Shown piece by piece: positions 8,458-16,803 of a stretch of DNA of 64,000 nt (position 1 is the stretch's first letter; every line of letters begins with the position of its first letter). The translations under genes were made by a program, and so were the position numbers. Source of the stretch: Pseudomonas gingeri (GTDB lineage Bacteria; Pseudomonadota; Gammaproteobacteria; Pseudomonadales; Pseudomonadaceae); assembly GCF_013385425.1 (NCBI RefSeq), contig NZ_JACAQA010000003.1, positions 248,001 through 312,000 of the forward strand, written 5' to 3'. The notes beneath the pieces are model-generated. The model saw only the letters and a program-made list of their open reading frames with translations, did not search any database and was not told the DNA's origin.

Positions 8458-8946
8458 TCAGATATGATAAATATCAATGACTTGGTGGATATAGTCGTTC
8501 TTGAGTATCACCTTCTTGCGGGTGATCAGCGGTTGCTCGCCGCTGATATCCAGGCGATAGAACGAGGTCCCGAAGTACGAATCCGTGGTCTTGTAGCGAT
8601 GGCTGAGGGTGTGCCAGTTGAAGCGCAGCTCGACTTCACGCTCATCACCGTCCAGCACTTCCAGGTTGGCGATCAGGTGCACGGTGCGCGGCTGCGGGGT
8701 GCTGGCGCTGGAGCGCTCGGTCTTGATCCGAAACACGCGGTCTTCCAGGCCGTCGCGGTTGGGGTAGTAGATCAGCGAAATCTCGCGCTGCGGGTCTTCG
8801 GTCAGGCTGTCGTGGTCATCCCAGGCCGGCATCCAGAATTGCGCCTGCTGGCTATAGCATTGCAGCCATTCGTCCCACTGGCGGTCGTCGAGCAGTCGGG
8901 CCTCGCGGTAGAGGAAATCCAGCAAACGATCACGTGAAAGGTTCAT
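8458..8946 (-). CDS. benB: Benzoate 1,2-dioxygenase small (beta) subunit
   Basis: 162 residues from the ATG at 8946. A longer in-frame reading upstream lies wholly over benA and is not real. The sequence (LLDFLYREARLLDDRQWDEW, SLIYYPNRDGLEDRVFRIKT) is the cone-shaped beta subunit of ring-hydroxylating dioxygenases, which has a structural role in the alpha3beta3 oxygenase. Its start overlaps the benA stop in an ATGA, consistent with equal subunit production. Confidence 0.95.
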   Translation of the reverse strand: MNLSRDRLLDFLYREARLLDDRQWDEWLQCYSQQAQFWMPAWDDHDSLTEDPQREISLIYYPNRDGLEDRVFRIKTERSSASTPQPRTVHLIANLEVLDGDEREVELRFNWHTLSHRYKTTDSYFGTSFYRLDISGEQPLITRKKVILKNDYIHQVIDIYHI

Positions 8947-10319
8947 ACCTGGCCCTCCTTGTCCGTGGCGATCAAACCTTTGCGCTCGCGCTCCAGCGCC
9001 GTGAGCAGGCTTTCGGCCCAATGCGCGTGCTGGCGCACGAACAGACCTTCGTCCTCGGTCTTGATACCGCTGAGCAGCGGTTGCATGCCCATCGCCCGGG
9101 CATTCTCGTCGGCGCCTTCCAGCCATTGTTTGGCGCCACGGCTGAGGTCGTTCCACAACGGGATCGAGCCCTGGTAGCCGGTCTGGCAGGAGCGAAACTC
9201 CTCCAGGTCATCGGGCGTGCCCATGCCGCTGACGTTGAAGAAGTCCTCGTATTGGCGGATACGGGTTGCGCGCTCCTCGGCGCTTTCACCCTTGGGCGCC
9301 ATGCAATAGATGGTCACTTCGGTCTTGTCCACCGCAATCGGCCGCACCACACGGATCTGCGTCGAGAACTGATCCATCAGATAGACGTTGGGGTACAGGC
9401 ACAGGTTGCGGGTCTGATCGACGATAAAGTCGGCACGTTCCTGACCCAAGCGCTCAGCCAGAGCCTGACGATGAGCATGCACCGGACGGACCTCCGGGTT
9501 GAGCAAGCGGGTCCAGAGCAGGATATGGCCATGCTCGAAGGCGTAGACGCCGCCCAGGCTTTTCGACCAGCCGTTGGCATCCACGGTGCGCGTGCCCTCG
9601 GACTCGTAGTTGCGCCGCTGCATGGTCGCCGAGTAGTTCCAGTGCACGGAGCTGACGTGGTAACCGTCGGCACCGTTCTCGATCTGCAGCTTCCAGTTGC
9701 CGTCGTAGACATAGGACGAGCTGCCCCGCAACACCTCCAGGCCTTCGGGGGCCTGGTCGACCATCTGGTCGATGATGACCCGGGTTTCCCCCAGGTAATC
9801 GTTCAGCGGCGGGACTTGCTCCGAGAGGCTGCCGAACAGGAAGCCGCGATAGTTTTCGAAGCGCCCCAGGCGCCGCAGATCATGGGAGCCGTCGCAGTCG
9901 AAGCGGTCGGGGTAGGCGCCGGTCTTGCCATCCTTGACCTTGAGCAGCTTGCCGGTGTTGCTGAAGGTCCAGCCGTGGAACGGACAGGTAAACGAACCCT
10001 TGTTGCCTTGCTTGTGGCGGCAGAGCATGGCGCCACGGTGGGCACAGGCGTTGACCAGGCCATGGAGCAGGCCCTGCTTGTCGCGGGTGATCACCACCGG
10101 CTGGCGGCCGATAAAGGTGGTGTAGTAGTCGTTGATCTCCGGGACCTGGCTTTCATGGGCCAGGTAGACCCAGCCGCCTTCAAAGATGTGTTTCATTTCC
10201 AGCGAGAACAGTTCGGTGTCGGTGAAGATGTCGCGGCGGCAGCGGAACGTTCCGCTGGCGGGGTCTTCCTGAACCGACTCGCGGATCTGGCAGGCGAGTC
10301 TGTCGAGTGTGTCGCTCAT
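8943..10319 (-). CDS. benA: Benzoate 1,2-dioxygenase large (alpha) subunit
   Basis: 458 residues. The Rieske centre is clear (Cys92-x-His94 in CAHRG and Cys112/His115 in CPFHGW). The mononuclear iron site shows His221 and His226 with a nearby Asp218 in GADGYHVSSVHWNY. With BenB and BenC it dioxygenates benzoate to the cis-1,2-diol. It is the first gene of benABCD. Upstream lies a pair of direct repeats matching the BenR/XylS consensus, so expression should be induced by benzoate through BenR. Confidence 0.96.
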   Translation of the reverse strand: MSDTLDRLACQIRESVQEDPASGTFRCRRDIFTDTELFSLEMKHIFEGGWVYLAHESQVPEINDYYTTFIGRQPVVITRDKQGLLHGLVNACAHRGAMLCRHKQGNKGSFTCPFHGWTFSNTGKLLKVKDGKTGAYPDRFDCDGSHDLRRLGRFENYRGFLFGSLSEQVPPLNDYLGETRVIIDQMVDQAPEGLEVLRGSSSYVYDGNWKLQIENGADGYHVSSVHWNYSATMQRRNYESEGTRTVDANGWSKSLGGVYAFEHGHILLWTRLLNPEVRPVHAHRQALAERLGQERADFIVDQTRNLCLYPNVYLMDQFSTQIRVVRPIAVDKTEVTIYCMAPKGESAEERATRIRQYEDFFNVSGMGTPDDLEEFRSCQTGYQGSIPLWNDLSRGAKQWLEGADENARAMGMQPLLSGIKTEDEGLFVRQHAHWAESLLTALERERKGLIATDKEGQV

Positions 10320-10384
10320 GGGCTGGGCCCTCCATTGTTCTTGTCTCAGGCGCCCTCACCTTATGCCTGCCCTGACTGTCACAA

Positions 10385-10420
10385 TATCCGCCCCCTGCAA
10401 ATCGCTATCCGCTACGTGCA
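10385..10420 (-). promoter_or_regulatory. Tandem BenR operator upstream of benA
   Basis: Read on the minus strand there are two exact TGCA-N6-GGATA repeats (10420-10406 and 10399-10385) separated by 6 bp. That is the layout known for XylS/BenR sites (TGCA-N6-GGNTA). About 19 bp past the proximal box lies CATAAG, a reasonable -10. The distal box overlaps the last codons of benR, whose stop is at 10405-10407. Confidence 0.85.
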
Positions 10421-11373
10421 GCCCCCTCCCGCTGGCGGCGCCAGGTGTGCGAAGGCAGCTCGCCAAAGCGTTTGCGATAGGTTTCGGAGAAGCGCCCCAG
10501 GTGAACAAAACCATGGTCCAGCGCCACTTCGGTGACACTGCGGGCGCCCGGTAGCTGCAATAGCGCATGCACCCGCTCCAGCTTGCGCTGGCGCACATAG
10601 TCGCGGGGCGAAATACCGACATGCCGTTCGAACAGCAAGTACAGGGAGCGCTCGCTGACCCGCGCCACCTCACGCAATTGCTCTACACCGATCTCATCGT
10701 GCAGATGCGCCTCGATAAATTGGCGGACCGCTTCGAAGCCACCAGCGCTCTCCGCCTCGGGGCAGACCCGTTGCACATTGCTCGCCAGCAGGCCCAGCAG
10801 CTTGCTGGCGACAATGCGCTCATACAGGGTTTTAATCTCCGGTTCCGCGCAGCTCTCAGCCTCGTGGCAAATCAGCCCCAGCAATTGCACAAAACCATCC
10901 AACCCGGCCAGGTCGCGGCGCTCACTGTCGAAGCGAATGCCCTGGCGCGGCAGCAGCCAGTGCTGGTCCAGGCAGGCATTTTCCAGCAAGCGCACCGGCA
11001 GCTTGACGATAAATTTCTCGCAATCGGCCGAATAGGTCAGGTCCACCGGATCATCCGGGTTGATCAGCAGGATCTCACCGGGCGTATAGATCCGCTCCTC
11101 GCCCCGGGAGCTTGAACGGCAGTGTCCGCTCAGCAGTATCTGCAGGTGATAGATGGTTTCCAGGGCCGGCGACGTTACCTGGACCCGGGCGCCGTAGCTG
11201 ATGCGGCACAGGTCAAGGCTGGAAAAGGTCCGGTGCTTGATACTCGCTTGCGGGCGCCCCTTGGGCGGCAGACGAATGCAATGGCTGCCGACATGCTGGT
11301 TGACATACTCGGAGACCGCATGGGCATCGGCCTGTTCGAAAATCCGGCTGCGCTCACTCAACAAAGTGGTCAT
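10405..11373 (-). CDS. benR: AraC/XylS-family activator of the ben operon
   Basis: 322 residues. The N-terminal half is a ligand-sensing AraC-type domain (QVTSPALETIYHLQ, GEILLINPDDPVDL). The C-terminal 100 residues carry two helix-turn-helix units: VEQLREVARVSERSLYLLFE, then SVTEVALDHGFVHLGRFSETY, with the classical GRFS..Y..RFG ending. BenR activates benABCD with benzoate. The gene lies between catA and benA on the same strand; a terminator-like hairpin separates it from catA, and its 3' end contains part of its own target site. Identity rests on position plus family. Confidence 0.92.
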   Translation of the reverse strand: MTTLLSERSRIFEQADAHAVSEYVNQHVGSHCIRLPPKGRPQASIKHRTFSSLDLCRISYGARVQVTSPALETIYHLQILLSGHCRSSSRGEERIYTPGEILLINPDDPVDLTYSADCEKFIVKLPVRLLENACLDQHWLLPRQGIRFDSERRDLAGLDGFVQLLGLICHEAESCAEPEIKTLYERIVASKLLGLLASNVQRVCPEAESAGGFEAVRQFIEAHLHDEIGVEQLREVARVSERSLYLLFERHVGISPRDYVRQRKLERVHALLQLPGARSVTEVALDHGFVHLGRFSETYRKRFGELPSHTWRRQREGAARSG

Positions 11374-11417
11374 GGGATAAGCCTCTCTTGTTTTTCCATC
11401 AAGGCTGGCAGGACGAC

Positions 11418-11447
11418 AAAAGTCCCGCGGGCAGACGCACGCGGGAC
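11418..11447 (-). terminator. Terminator between catA and benR
   Basis: The minus strand reads GTCCCGCG, a 10-nt loop and CGCGGGAC, then TTTT. This is a good intrinsic terminator in the 99-bp gap after catA. It should make catBCA and benR separate transcripts, with benR driven from the remaining gap. Confidence 0.75.
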
Positions 11448-11472
11448 CTGTAACGCCGGAACGCGGCGAGGG

Positions 11473-12378
11473 TCAGACTTCGAGTGCCCGCACCCGCTCA
11501 CCCTTGTCCTGTTCCTTGGCGGCATCCGTCGACTGCAAGGCAAAATCGAAGTCGATCTCGGCATGCCGCCCGTTCGCGTCTTCCTTGAAGACGATTTCGG
11601 CAATCAACTCGTCGCGGGTGGCGTAGGCAAAGTCGTCGTGCAGGTAGGGATCGCCCGCCAGGTTGATCTGTGTGGTCAGGTGACGATGACCCGGGGCGGA
11701 AATAAAGAAGTGGATATGCGCCGGGCGCTGGCCGTGCCGGCCCAGTTGATCGAGCAACTGCTGGGTCGGGCCGTCCGGCGGGCAACCGTAGCCGGAAGGC
11801 ACGATGCTCTGGAAGCGGTAGCGACCTTCGGCGTCGGTACGGATGCGCCGGCGCAGGTTGAACTCCGACTGCGAAGGATCGAAGTAGGAATAGGTGCCAC
11901 CGGTGTTGGCATGCCAGACATCGACCAGCGCATGGGCCAGCGGCTTGCCGTCGAGGCCGCGGACCTGACCGCGCATAAGCAGCACGGTGCCCGGATCACG
12001 GCCGTCATCCAGCCGGGCCTCCTCTTCGCAAAGTGGCGCACCGGCCACATACAGCGGTCCTTCAATGGTCCGTGGCGTGCCACCGACATGGCCGGCCTGC
12101 TCGTCTTCGGCATCCAGCAACAGGTCGAGATAGTGTTCCAGGCCCAACCCGGCGACCAGCAGGCCGGCCTCCTGGCGGCTGCCCAGTTCGTTCAGGTAGT
12201 TCACGGCCTTCCAGAACTCTTCCGGCGAGATCCGCAGGTCTTCGATCAGGCGGATGCTGTCGCTCAACACCCGGTGGACAATCTGCTTCACCCGTGGATT
12301 GCCGGCAGCCTGGTCAAGGCCGGCGGCGCCTTCGAAGAAGCTCTGGACTTCGGCGGTTTGGGAAATACGAACGGTCAT
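11473..12378 (-). CDS. catA: Catechol 1,2-dioxygenase
   Basis: 301 residues from the ATG at 12378, with GAGGAA upstream; an upstream start is weaker. It is an intradiol dioxygenase. The Fe(III) ligands are visible as Tyr at about 163 (GTYSYFD), Tyr at about 197 (SGYGCP) and His221/His223 (AHIHFF). An N-terminal helical dimerisation domain precedes the catalytic beta-sandwich. It cleaves catechol to cis,cis-muconate. It is third in catB-catC-catA, ahead of benR. Confidence 0.96.
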   Translation of the reverse strand: MTVRISQTAEVQSFFEGAAGLDQAAGNPRVKQIVHRVLSDSIRLIEDLRISPEEFWKAVNYLNELGSRQEAGLLVAGLGLEHYLDLLLDAEDEQAGHVGGTPRTIEGPLYVAGAPLCEEEARLDDGRDPGTVLLMRGQVRGLDGKPLAHALVDVWHANTGGTYSYFDPSQSEFNLRRRIRTDAEGRYRFQSIVPSGYGCPPDGPTQQLLDQLGRHGQRPAHIHFFISAPGHRHLTTQINLAGDPYLHDDFAYATRDELIAEIVFKEDANGRHAEIDFDFALQSTDAAKEQDKGERVRALEV

Positions 12379-12431
12379 GCTGCTGTTCCTCATCATTGTT
12401 CTTGTGGATGCAAACCTTGGAAAACCCCGGC

Positions 12432-12722
12432 TCAGCGGTCGTCGTCACGGACCGAAGAGGGATGCCTGCACAGCGCCATGACCTCGATCTCCATATAGGG
12501 ATAAAGCGGCAGTTGCATCAGGGTATCGTGCAGCGCCTGGGCATCCGGCACATCAAAGACGCTGACATTGGCATACAACCCGGCGATGCGCCAAAGGTGG
12601 CGCCAGGTGCCCTCCCGTTGCAGGCGCTGGGCCAGTTCGCGTTCATCGGCCTTGAGTCGCGCAGCCTGTTCGGCCGGCATGTCGGTGGGCAGTTTGACGG
12701 TCATGCGTACGTGAAAAAGCAT
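12432..12722 (-). CDS. catC: Muconolactone delta-isomerase
   Basis: 96 residues, the usual size. It begins MLFHVRMTVKLP and ends with the PLYPYMEIEVMALCRHPSS block typical of CatC, which assembles as a decamer. It converts muconolactone to 3-oxoadipate enol-lactone. It lies between catB and catA with short gaps. The next pathway genes (pcaD, pcaIJ, pcaF) are not in the window. Confidence 0.95.
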   Translation of the reverse strand: MLFHVRMTVKLPTDMPAEQAARLKADERELAQRLQREGTWRHLWRIAGLYANVSVFDVPDAQALHDTLMQLPLYPYMEIEVMALCRHPSSVRDDDR

Positions 12723-12746
12723 GGTGTGTCCTCTGGGTTCAGGAAG

Positions 12747-13868
12747 TCAGTGGCGGGCAAAACGCGCCAGGCGTTCTTCATCGATGACCAGGCCGAGCCC
12801 GGGAGTCTTCGGGATCAGCAGCTGGAAATCACGATAGGTCGGCGGTTCGACCAGAATGTCTTCGGTCAGCAGCAACGGGCCGAACAGTTCGGTGTGCCAC
12901 TCCAGCCTGTCGAGGGTGGCGAAAGCATGCGCGGCCGCCAGGGTGCCGATACTGCCTTCGAGCATGGTGCCGCCGTACAGGCCGATACCCGCCGCCTCGG
13001 CAATCGCGGCCGTACGCAGCACGGCACGCGGGCCGCCGGTCTTGGCGATCTTCAGGGCAAAAATACTCGCGGCGCCCATTTGCGCCAGGGCAAAGCTGTC
13101 CTGCACCGACTCGATGGCTTCGTCGGCCATCAGCGGGATCGGGCTATGGGCGCTCAAACGCACCATGCCGGCACGATCATGGCGGGACAGCGGCTGCTCG
13201 ATCAGCTCGACCCCGGCATCGGCCAGTTGGCGACAGGCACGTACCGCCACGGCCTCGCTCCAGGCCTGGTTGATATCCACCCGCACACTGGCGCGGTCGC
13301 CCAAGGCACGCTTGATCGCCGCGACATGGGCGATATCCCGCGCCGGTTCGCCGGCACCGATCTTGAGTTTGAAATGACGATGGCGGCGCAGGTCGAGCAT
13401 GCGCTCGGCCTCCTCGATGTCCTTGCCGGTGTCGCCGCTGGCCAGGGTCCAGGCCACTTCCACGCCGTCCCGCAACCGGCCACCGAGCAGTTCGGCCAGC
13501 GGCAGCCCGAGGCGTTTGCCATGGGCATCGAGCAAGGCGGTTTCCACCGCCGAGCGGGCGAAGGTATTACCGCGAATGGCCCGGTCGACCCGTTGCATGG
13601 CGGCGTTGACATTGCTGGCGTCCTGGCCGATCAGCAGCGGCGCAAACCAGGTATCGAGGTTGACCTTGATGCTTTCCGGGCTTTCCCCGGCATACGCCAG
13701 GCCACCAATGGTGGTGGCCTCGCCGATGCCGACGATACCGTCGCTGCAACGGATACGCAGGATCACCAGCGTCTGGCCGTGCATGGTGTGCATCGCCAGT
13801 TTGTGCGGACGAATGGTGGGCAAATCGACAATCTGGGTATCGAAGTGTTCGATCGTTACAGCGCTCAT
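12747..13868 (-). CDS. catB: Muconate cycloisomerase
   Basis: 373 residues from the ATG at 13868; the extra upstream codons lie in the intergenic operator region. It belongs to the enolase superfamily. The KxK catalytic motif is HFKLKIG (Lys169), followed by metal ligands beginning with Asp198 (RVDINQAW), then ELIEQPL and MADEAIES. It cyclises cis,cis-muconate to muconolactone using Mn2+. It is the first gene of catBCA, divergent from catR across 102 bp. Confidence 0.96.
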   Translation of the reverse strand: MSAVTIEHFDTQIVDLPTIRPHKLAMHTMHGQTLVILRIRCSDGIVGIGEATTIGGLAYAGESPESIKVNLDTWFAPLLIGQDASNVNAAMQRVDRAIRGNTFARSAVETALLDAHGKRLGLPLAELLGGRLRDGVEVAWTLASGDTGKDIEEAERMLDLRRHRHFKLKIGAGEPARDIAHVAAIKRALGDRASVRVDINQAWSEAVAVRACRQLADAGVELIEQPLSRHDRAGMVRLSAHSPIPLMADEAIESVQDSFALAQMGAASIFALKIAKTGGPRAVLRTAAIAEAAGIGLYGGTMLEGSIGTLAAAHAFATLDRLEWHTELFGPLLLTEDILVEPPTYRDFQLLIPKTPGLGLVIDEERLARFARH

Positions 13869-13954
13869 GGCGTATCCATCTACGTGGTATTGGTCTTTCC
13901 GCCATGATTGACGCTCAAGGCGGCGCCGGTCCAATATTGAATAAGTCTCGCTTC

Positions 13955-13969
13955 ATACCCAGGAGGTAT
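13955..13969. promoter_or_regulatory. CatR operator (T-N11-A box) over the catR ribosome site
   Basis: ATACC-N5-GGTAT is a perfect inverted repeat containing T-N11-A (13956 and 13968), the LysR-type signature. It lies in the catB/catR intergenic region and includes the catR Shine-Dalgarno AGGAGG (13961-13966). Binding here should activate catBCA with muconate and repress catR. Confidence 0.8.
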
Positions 13970-13970
13970 C

Positions 13971-14843
13971 GTGGAGCTTCGTCATTTGCGTTATTTCAAG
14001 GTGCTCGCCCAGACCTTGAACTTCACCCGTGCGGCCGAGTTGTTGAACATTGCCCAACCGCCCCTGAGCCGGCAGATCCAGCAACTGGAAGATGAATTGG
14101 GGGTGGCGCTGCTGGAGCGTTCGCGGCCCTTGCGCCTGACCGAGGCCGGGCGTTTTTTCCAGGAACATTCCAGCCAGCTGCTCGAACAGCTTGAGCGGGT
14201 TTGTGACGATACCCGGCGCGTGGCCGCCGGCCGCAAGCGCTGGTTGGGTATCGGCTTTGCGCCTTCGACCCTCTACGGTGCCCTGCCCGACCTGATCCGC
14301 CGCCTGCGCAGTTTTGGCGATATCGAGCTGGGCCTGTCGGAGCTGATCACCCTGCAACAACTGGAGGCGCTGAAAAGCGGGCGGATCGATATCGGCTTTG
14401 GGCGGATGCTGTTCGATGACCCGGCCATCGTCCAGAAAGTCCTCCGCCAGGATCCCCTGGTCGCAGCCTTGCCGGCCGGGCATCCGCTGCTCGGGCGACC
14501 GGTCAGTTTGGAGGAGTTGGCCGCGGAACCCTTTATCCTCTATCCCGCCAGCCCGCGCCCCAGCTATGCCGACCATGTCCTGGGGGTGTTCGCCGGGCAT
14601 GGCCTGAGTATCCACGTGGCGCAGATGGCCAACGAACTGCAGACCACCATCGGCCTGGTGGCCGCCGGGGTCGGCATTGCCCTGGTACCGGCCTCGGTTC
14701 AGCGCTTGCACCGGGATGACATTGGTTACACCTCGTTGCAGGACAGCAGCATCACCTCGCCCATCGTGCTCAGCTACCGGGCGGGCGACGTCTCGGAGGT
14801 GTTGCAGCGTTGTCTGAACCTGTTGAACAGTCATGACGAGTAG
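13971..14843 (+). CDS. catR: LysR-type regulator of catBCA
   Basis: 290 residues from a GTG at 13971, with a perfect AGGAGG 4 nt upstream. The N-terminal winged helix (MELRHLRYFKVLAQTLNFTR, AAELLNIAQPPLSRQIQQLE) is followed by the inducer-binding domain. CatR responds to cis,cis-muconate and activates catBCA; in P. putida it can also act on related operons. It is divergent from catB, and the shared operator overlaps its own ribosome site. Identity is secure from sequence type plus location. Confidence 0.94.
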   Translation: MELRHLRYFKVLAQTLNFTRAAELLNIAQPPLSRQIQQLEDELGVALLERSRPLRLTEAGRFFQEHSSQLLEQLERVCDDTRRVAAGRKRWLGIGFAPSTLYGALPDLIRRLRSFGDIELGLSELITLQQLEALKSGRIDIGFGRMLFDDPAIVQKVLRQDPLVAALPAGHPLLGRPVSLEELAAEPFILYPASPRPSYADHVLGVFAGHGLSIHVAQMANELQTTIGLVAAGVGIALVPASVQRLHRDDIGYTSLQDSSITSPIVLSYRAGDVSEVLQRCLNLLNSHDE

Positions 14844-14925
14844 CACTTTTTCGAGCGCTTTTCATTTGTCTGATCCGACGGCTGGTTGCAAACTGCAAAT
14901 CTACCGTGATTTACAAGGAGCCAGA

Positions 14926-15405
14926 ATGACCGAGCACAGCACGGGGGTCACACTCACTGCCAAGGGCCTGGTGTTCGAGGATGACTGTGGCGAACCCTTT
15001 CTCCAGGACGACGCCGTGCGCGGGCTGCTGGAGAAAGTCTTTGCCGATAGCGGCGTCGATATCACCGCGATCCACACCCAGAGCCAGTACAAGAAGGCCT
15101 TGCGGCATGTGATGATCAGTTCGATCCAGGGTCCGGGCGGTATCGAGGCGATCCTGGCCATGGCGCTGCAAGGCGTCGAGCTGCTGCATCAGCAATTCGC
15201 CGGGCGCGATGACTTCCAATCGCGGCTGTGTGCCGGTGCGCTGCAAGGCCTGTTGAATGGCGATCCGGATGGTTTGGCCAAGGCCAAGAGAGCCAGCAGG
15301 ATCCTCGCTAGCGGCTTGCGGCCGGTGGCAAGCGTCAGCGTGCCGGACGACCGATCACTTCGCACAGGCGACTCATGCACACCGAGCCCACCACCGCGAG
15401 AATGA
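14926..15405 (+). CDS. Hypothetical protein downstream of catR
   Basis: 159 residues from the ATG at 14926, preceded by AAGGAG. A longer reading that starts inside catR is unlikely. No family was recognised. The protein is acidic in its first half (LVFEDDCGEPFLQDDAVRGL), with helical segments and no signal or membrane span. The last 20 or so codons overlap the ClC channel gene on the opposite strand by 71 bp, and the C-terminal sequence there (SVPDDRSLRTGDSCTPSPPP) is low in structure, so the real protein may have lost its original stop. No link to catechol metabolism is visible beyond proximity to catR. Confidence 0.6.
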   Translation: MTEHSTGVTLTAKGLVFEDDCGEPFLQDDAVRGLLEKVFADSGVDITAIHTQSQYKKALRHVMISSIQGPGGIEAILAMALQGVELLHQQFAGRDDFQSRLCAGALQGLLNGDPDGLAKAKRASRILASGLRPVASVSVPDDRSLRTGDSCTPSPPPRE

Positions 15406-16633
15406 TCGGCACCAGGAAGTCGTGATCGATCCGGGTGAACTCCGCCACCAGCACAATGGCCGTGATCGGCATGCTCATGGACGCCGCGAGGAACGCCGCC
15501 GCACCGACAATGGCGAAGGCCCCCAGGGCGACGCCTGGAAACGCCAGGCTCCATAATCCCCCCAGCAGAATCGCCATCAGCGCGCCAATCGCCAGGGCGG
15601 GCGTCAGCAGCCCGCCTTCGGCCCCGGCCCGCAAGCTGGCGCTGGTCACCAGCACCTTGGCCACCAACAGCGCGGCCGCCAGCCCCAACGTCAGTTCGCT
15701 GTCAAAGCCCAACTGCGCCGGCCCCTTGCCGTTACCCAGCACCTGGGGCAGATAGACCGCCACGCAGCCGATCAGGGTGAAGTTGATCAAGGACAACACC
15801 GGCAAGCGCCAGCCGCGGGCAGCCTGGATCCGGGCGCGACCGGTCAGTTGCACAAAACCATAAGCGGCGAGCCCGAACAGCGGCCCGGCCAGCATCGACC
15901 AGGCGAGCAGCCCGGGTGTCAGCGCCAGGCTCGGCACCACGTATTGCACCTGCGCGCCCAGTCCGACCCAGGCCACGGCGGCGCCAATCGCCGAAGTCGC
16001 CAGGGCCATGATCGCCGCCGGCCAACTGAACACCGCCAGCAACCCTTCCAGGACAAATACCGCGCCCCCCAACGGCACGTTATAGACCGCCGCCAACCCG
16101 GCCCCTGCCCCGCAGGCAATCAGCAGCCGGTGGGTCTCGGGGGGCAACTGCGCCTTGCGCGATAACCAGGCACCGACCAGTGCGCCGACCTCCCGGGGCG
16201 CGACTTCACGGCCCAGCGGTGAGCCCAGGGCCACGGTGATGATCTGCAACAGCGCATGGCACACCGTGGTTTTGGGCGGCATTGCCGGTCCGTCGGGCGC
16301 CACGGCTTTCTTGATACCGACCAGCGGGCTGCCGAATCGATAGATCGCCCACCAGCCCAGGCCCGCCACCAGACCGCAGAGCGCCAGGGCCAGGATCCGT
16401 CGCGACGTCGAGGCGCTGCTCACGCCGATCAGGAAACTTTCATGGCTGGTGAGGCTGTCCTGGCCATAGCCGTAGGCCAGGTGCTGGATCGCGTGCAACA
16501 GCATCGCCAACAGCGTGCCGCCGAGGCCGGCGCCAATACCGGTGAGGATCACCACAAGACAGAGAACGAATAATGCGTGGGCTCTGGAACGAACCTTGGT
16601 TTCAGTGTGTAGCGACGAATCCGGCAAGGCCAT
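15335..16633 (-). CDS. ClC-family chloride channel/transporter, divergent selectivity motif
   Basis: 432 residues with about ten hydrophobic helices. GSPLGREVAPREVG corresponds to the GREGP filter segment and AEGGLLTPALAIGA to GGIFAP. Where most ClC proteins have GSGIP, this one reads GIKKAV (near residue 107), so the first anion-binding loop is unusual. The external gating Glu appears retained in GREVAP. ClC proteins move Cl- or other anions, with or without H+. Neither neighbour forms an operon with it: the convergent hypothetical gene overlaps its 3' end, and the peroxiredoxin is divergent. Confidence 0.88.
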   Translation of the reverse strand: MALPDSSLHTETKVRSRAHALFVLCLVVILTGIGAGLGGTLLAMLLHAIQHLAYGYGQDSLTSHESFLIGVSSASTSRRILALALCGLVAGLGWWAIYRFGSPLVGIKKAVAPDGPAMPPKTTVCHALLQIITVALGSPLGREVAPREVGALVGAWLSRKAQLPPETHRLLIACGAGAGLAAVYNVPLGGAVFVLEGLLAVFSWPAAIMALATSAIGAAVAWVGLGAQVQYVVPSLALTPGLLAWSMLAGPLFGLAAYGFVQLTGRARIQAARGWRLPVLSLINFTLIGCVAVYLPQVLGNGKGPAQLGFDSELTLGLAAALLVAKVLVTSASLRAGAEGGLLTPALAIGALMAILLGGLWSLAFPGVALGAFAIVGAAAFLAASMSMPITAIVLVAEFTRIDHDFLVPIILAVVGSVCMSRLCEVIGRPAR

Positions 16634-16803
16634 TCAAGACTCCGCGAGGTCTGGTGCACAACGACCGGATGGCCGCACGCCGGAAGTGATTATCCGGTAT
16701 TCCCGGCAAGAATAGGAACTATGCCGTGGCCCTCTCTACCGGCCCCACGGCCGGGCTGTGAGCATGACCGGGTGATTAACGATCCACTCATCAGGAAACG
16801 ACC

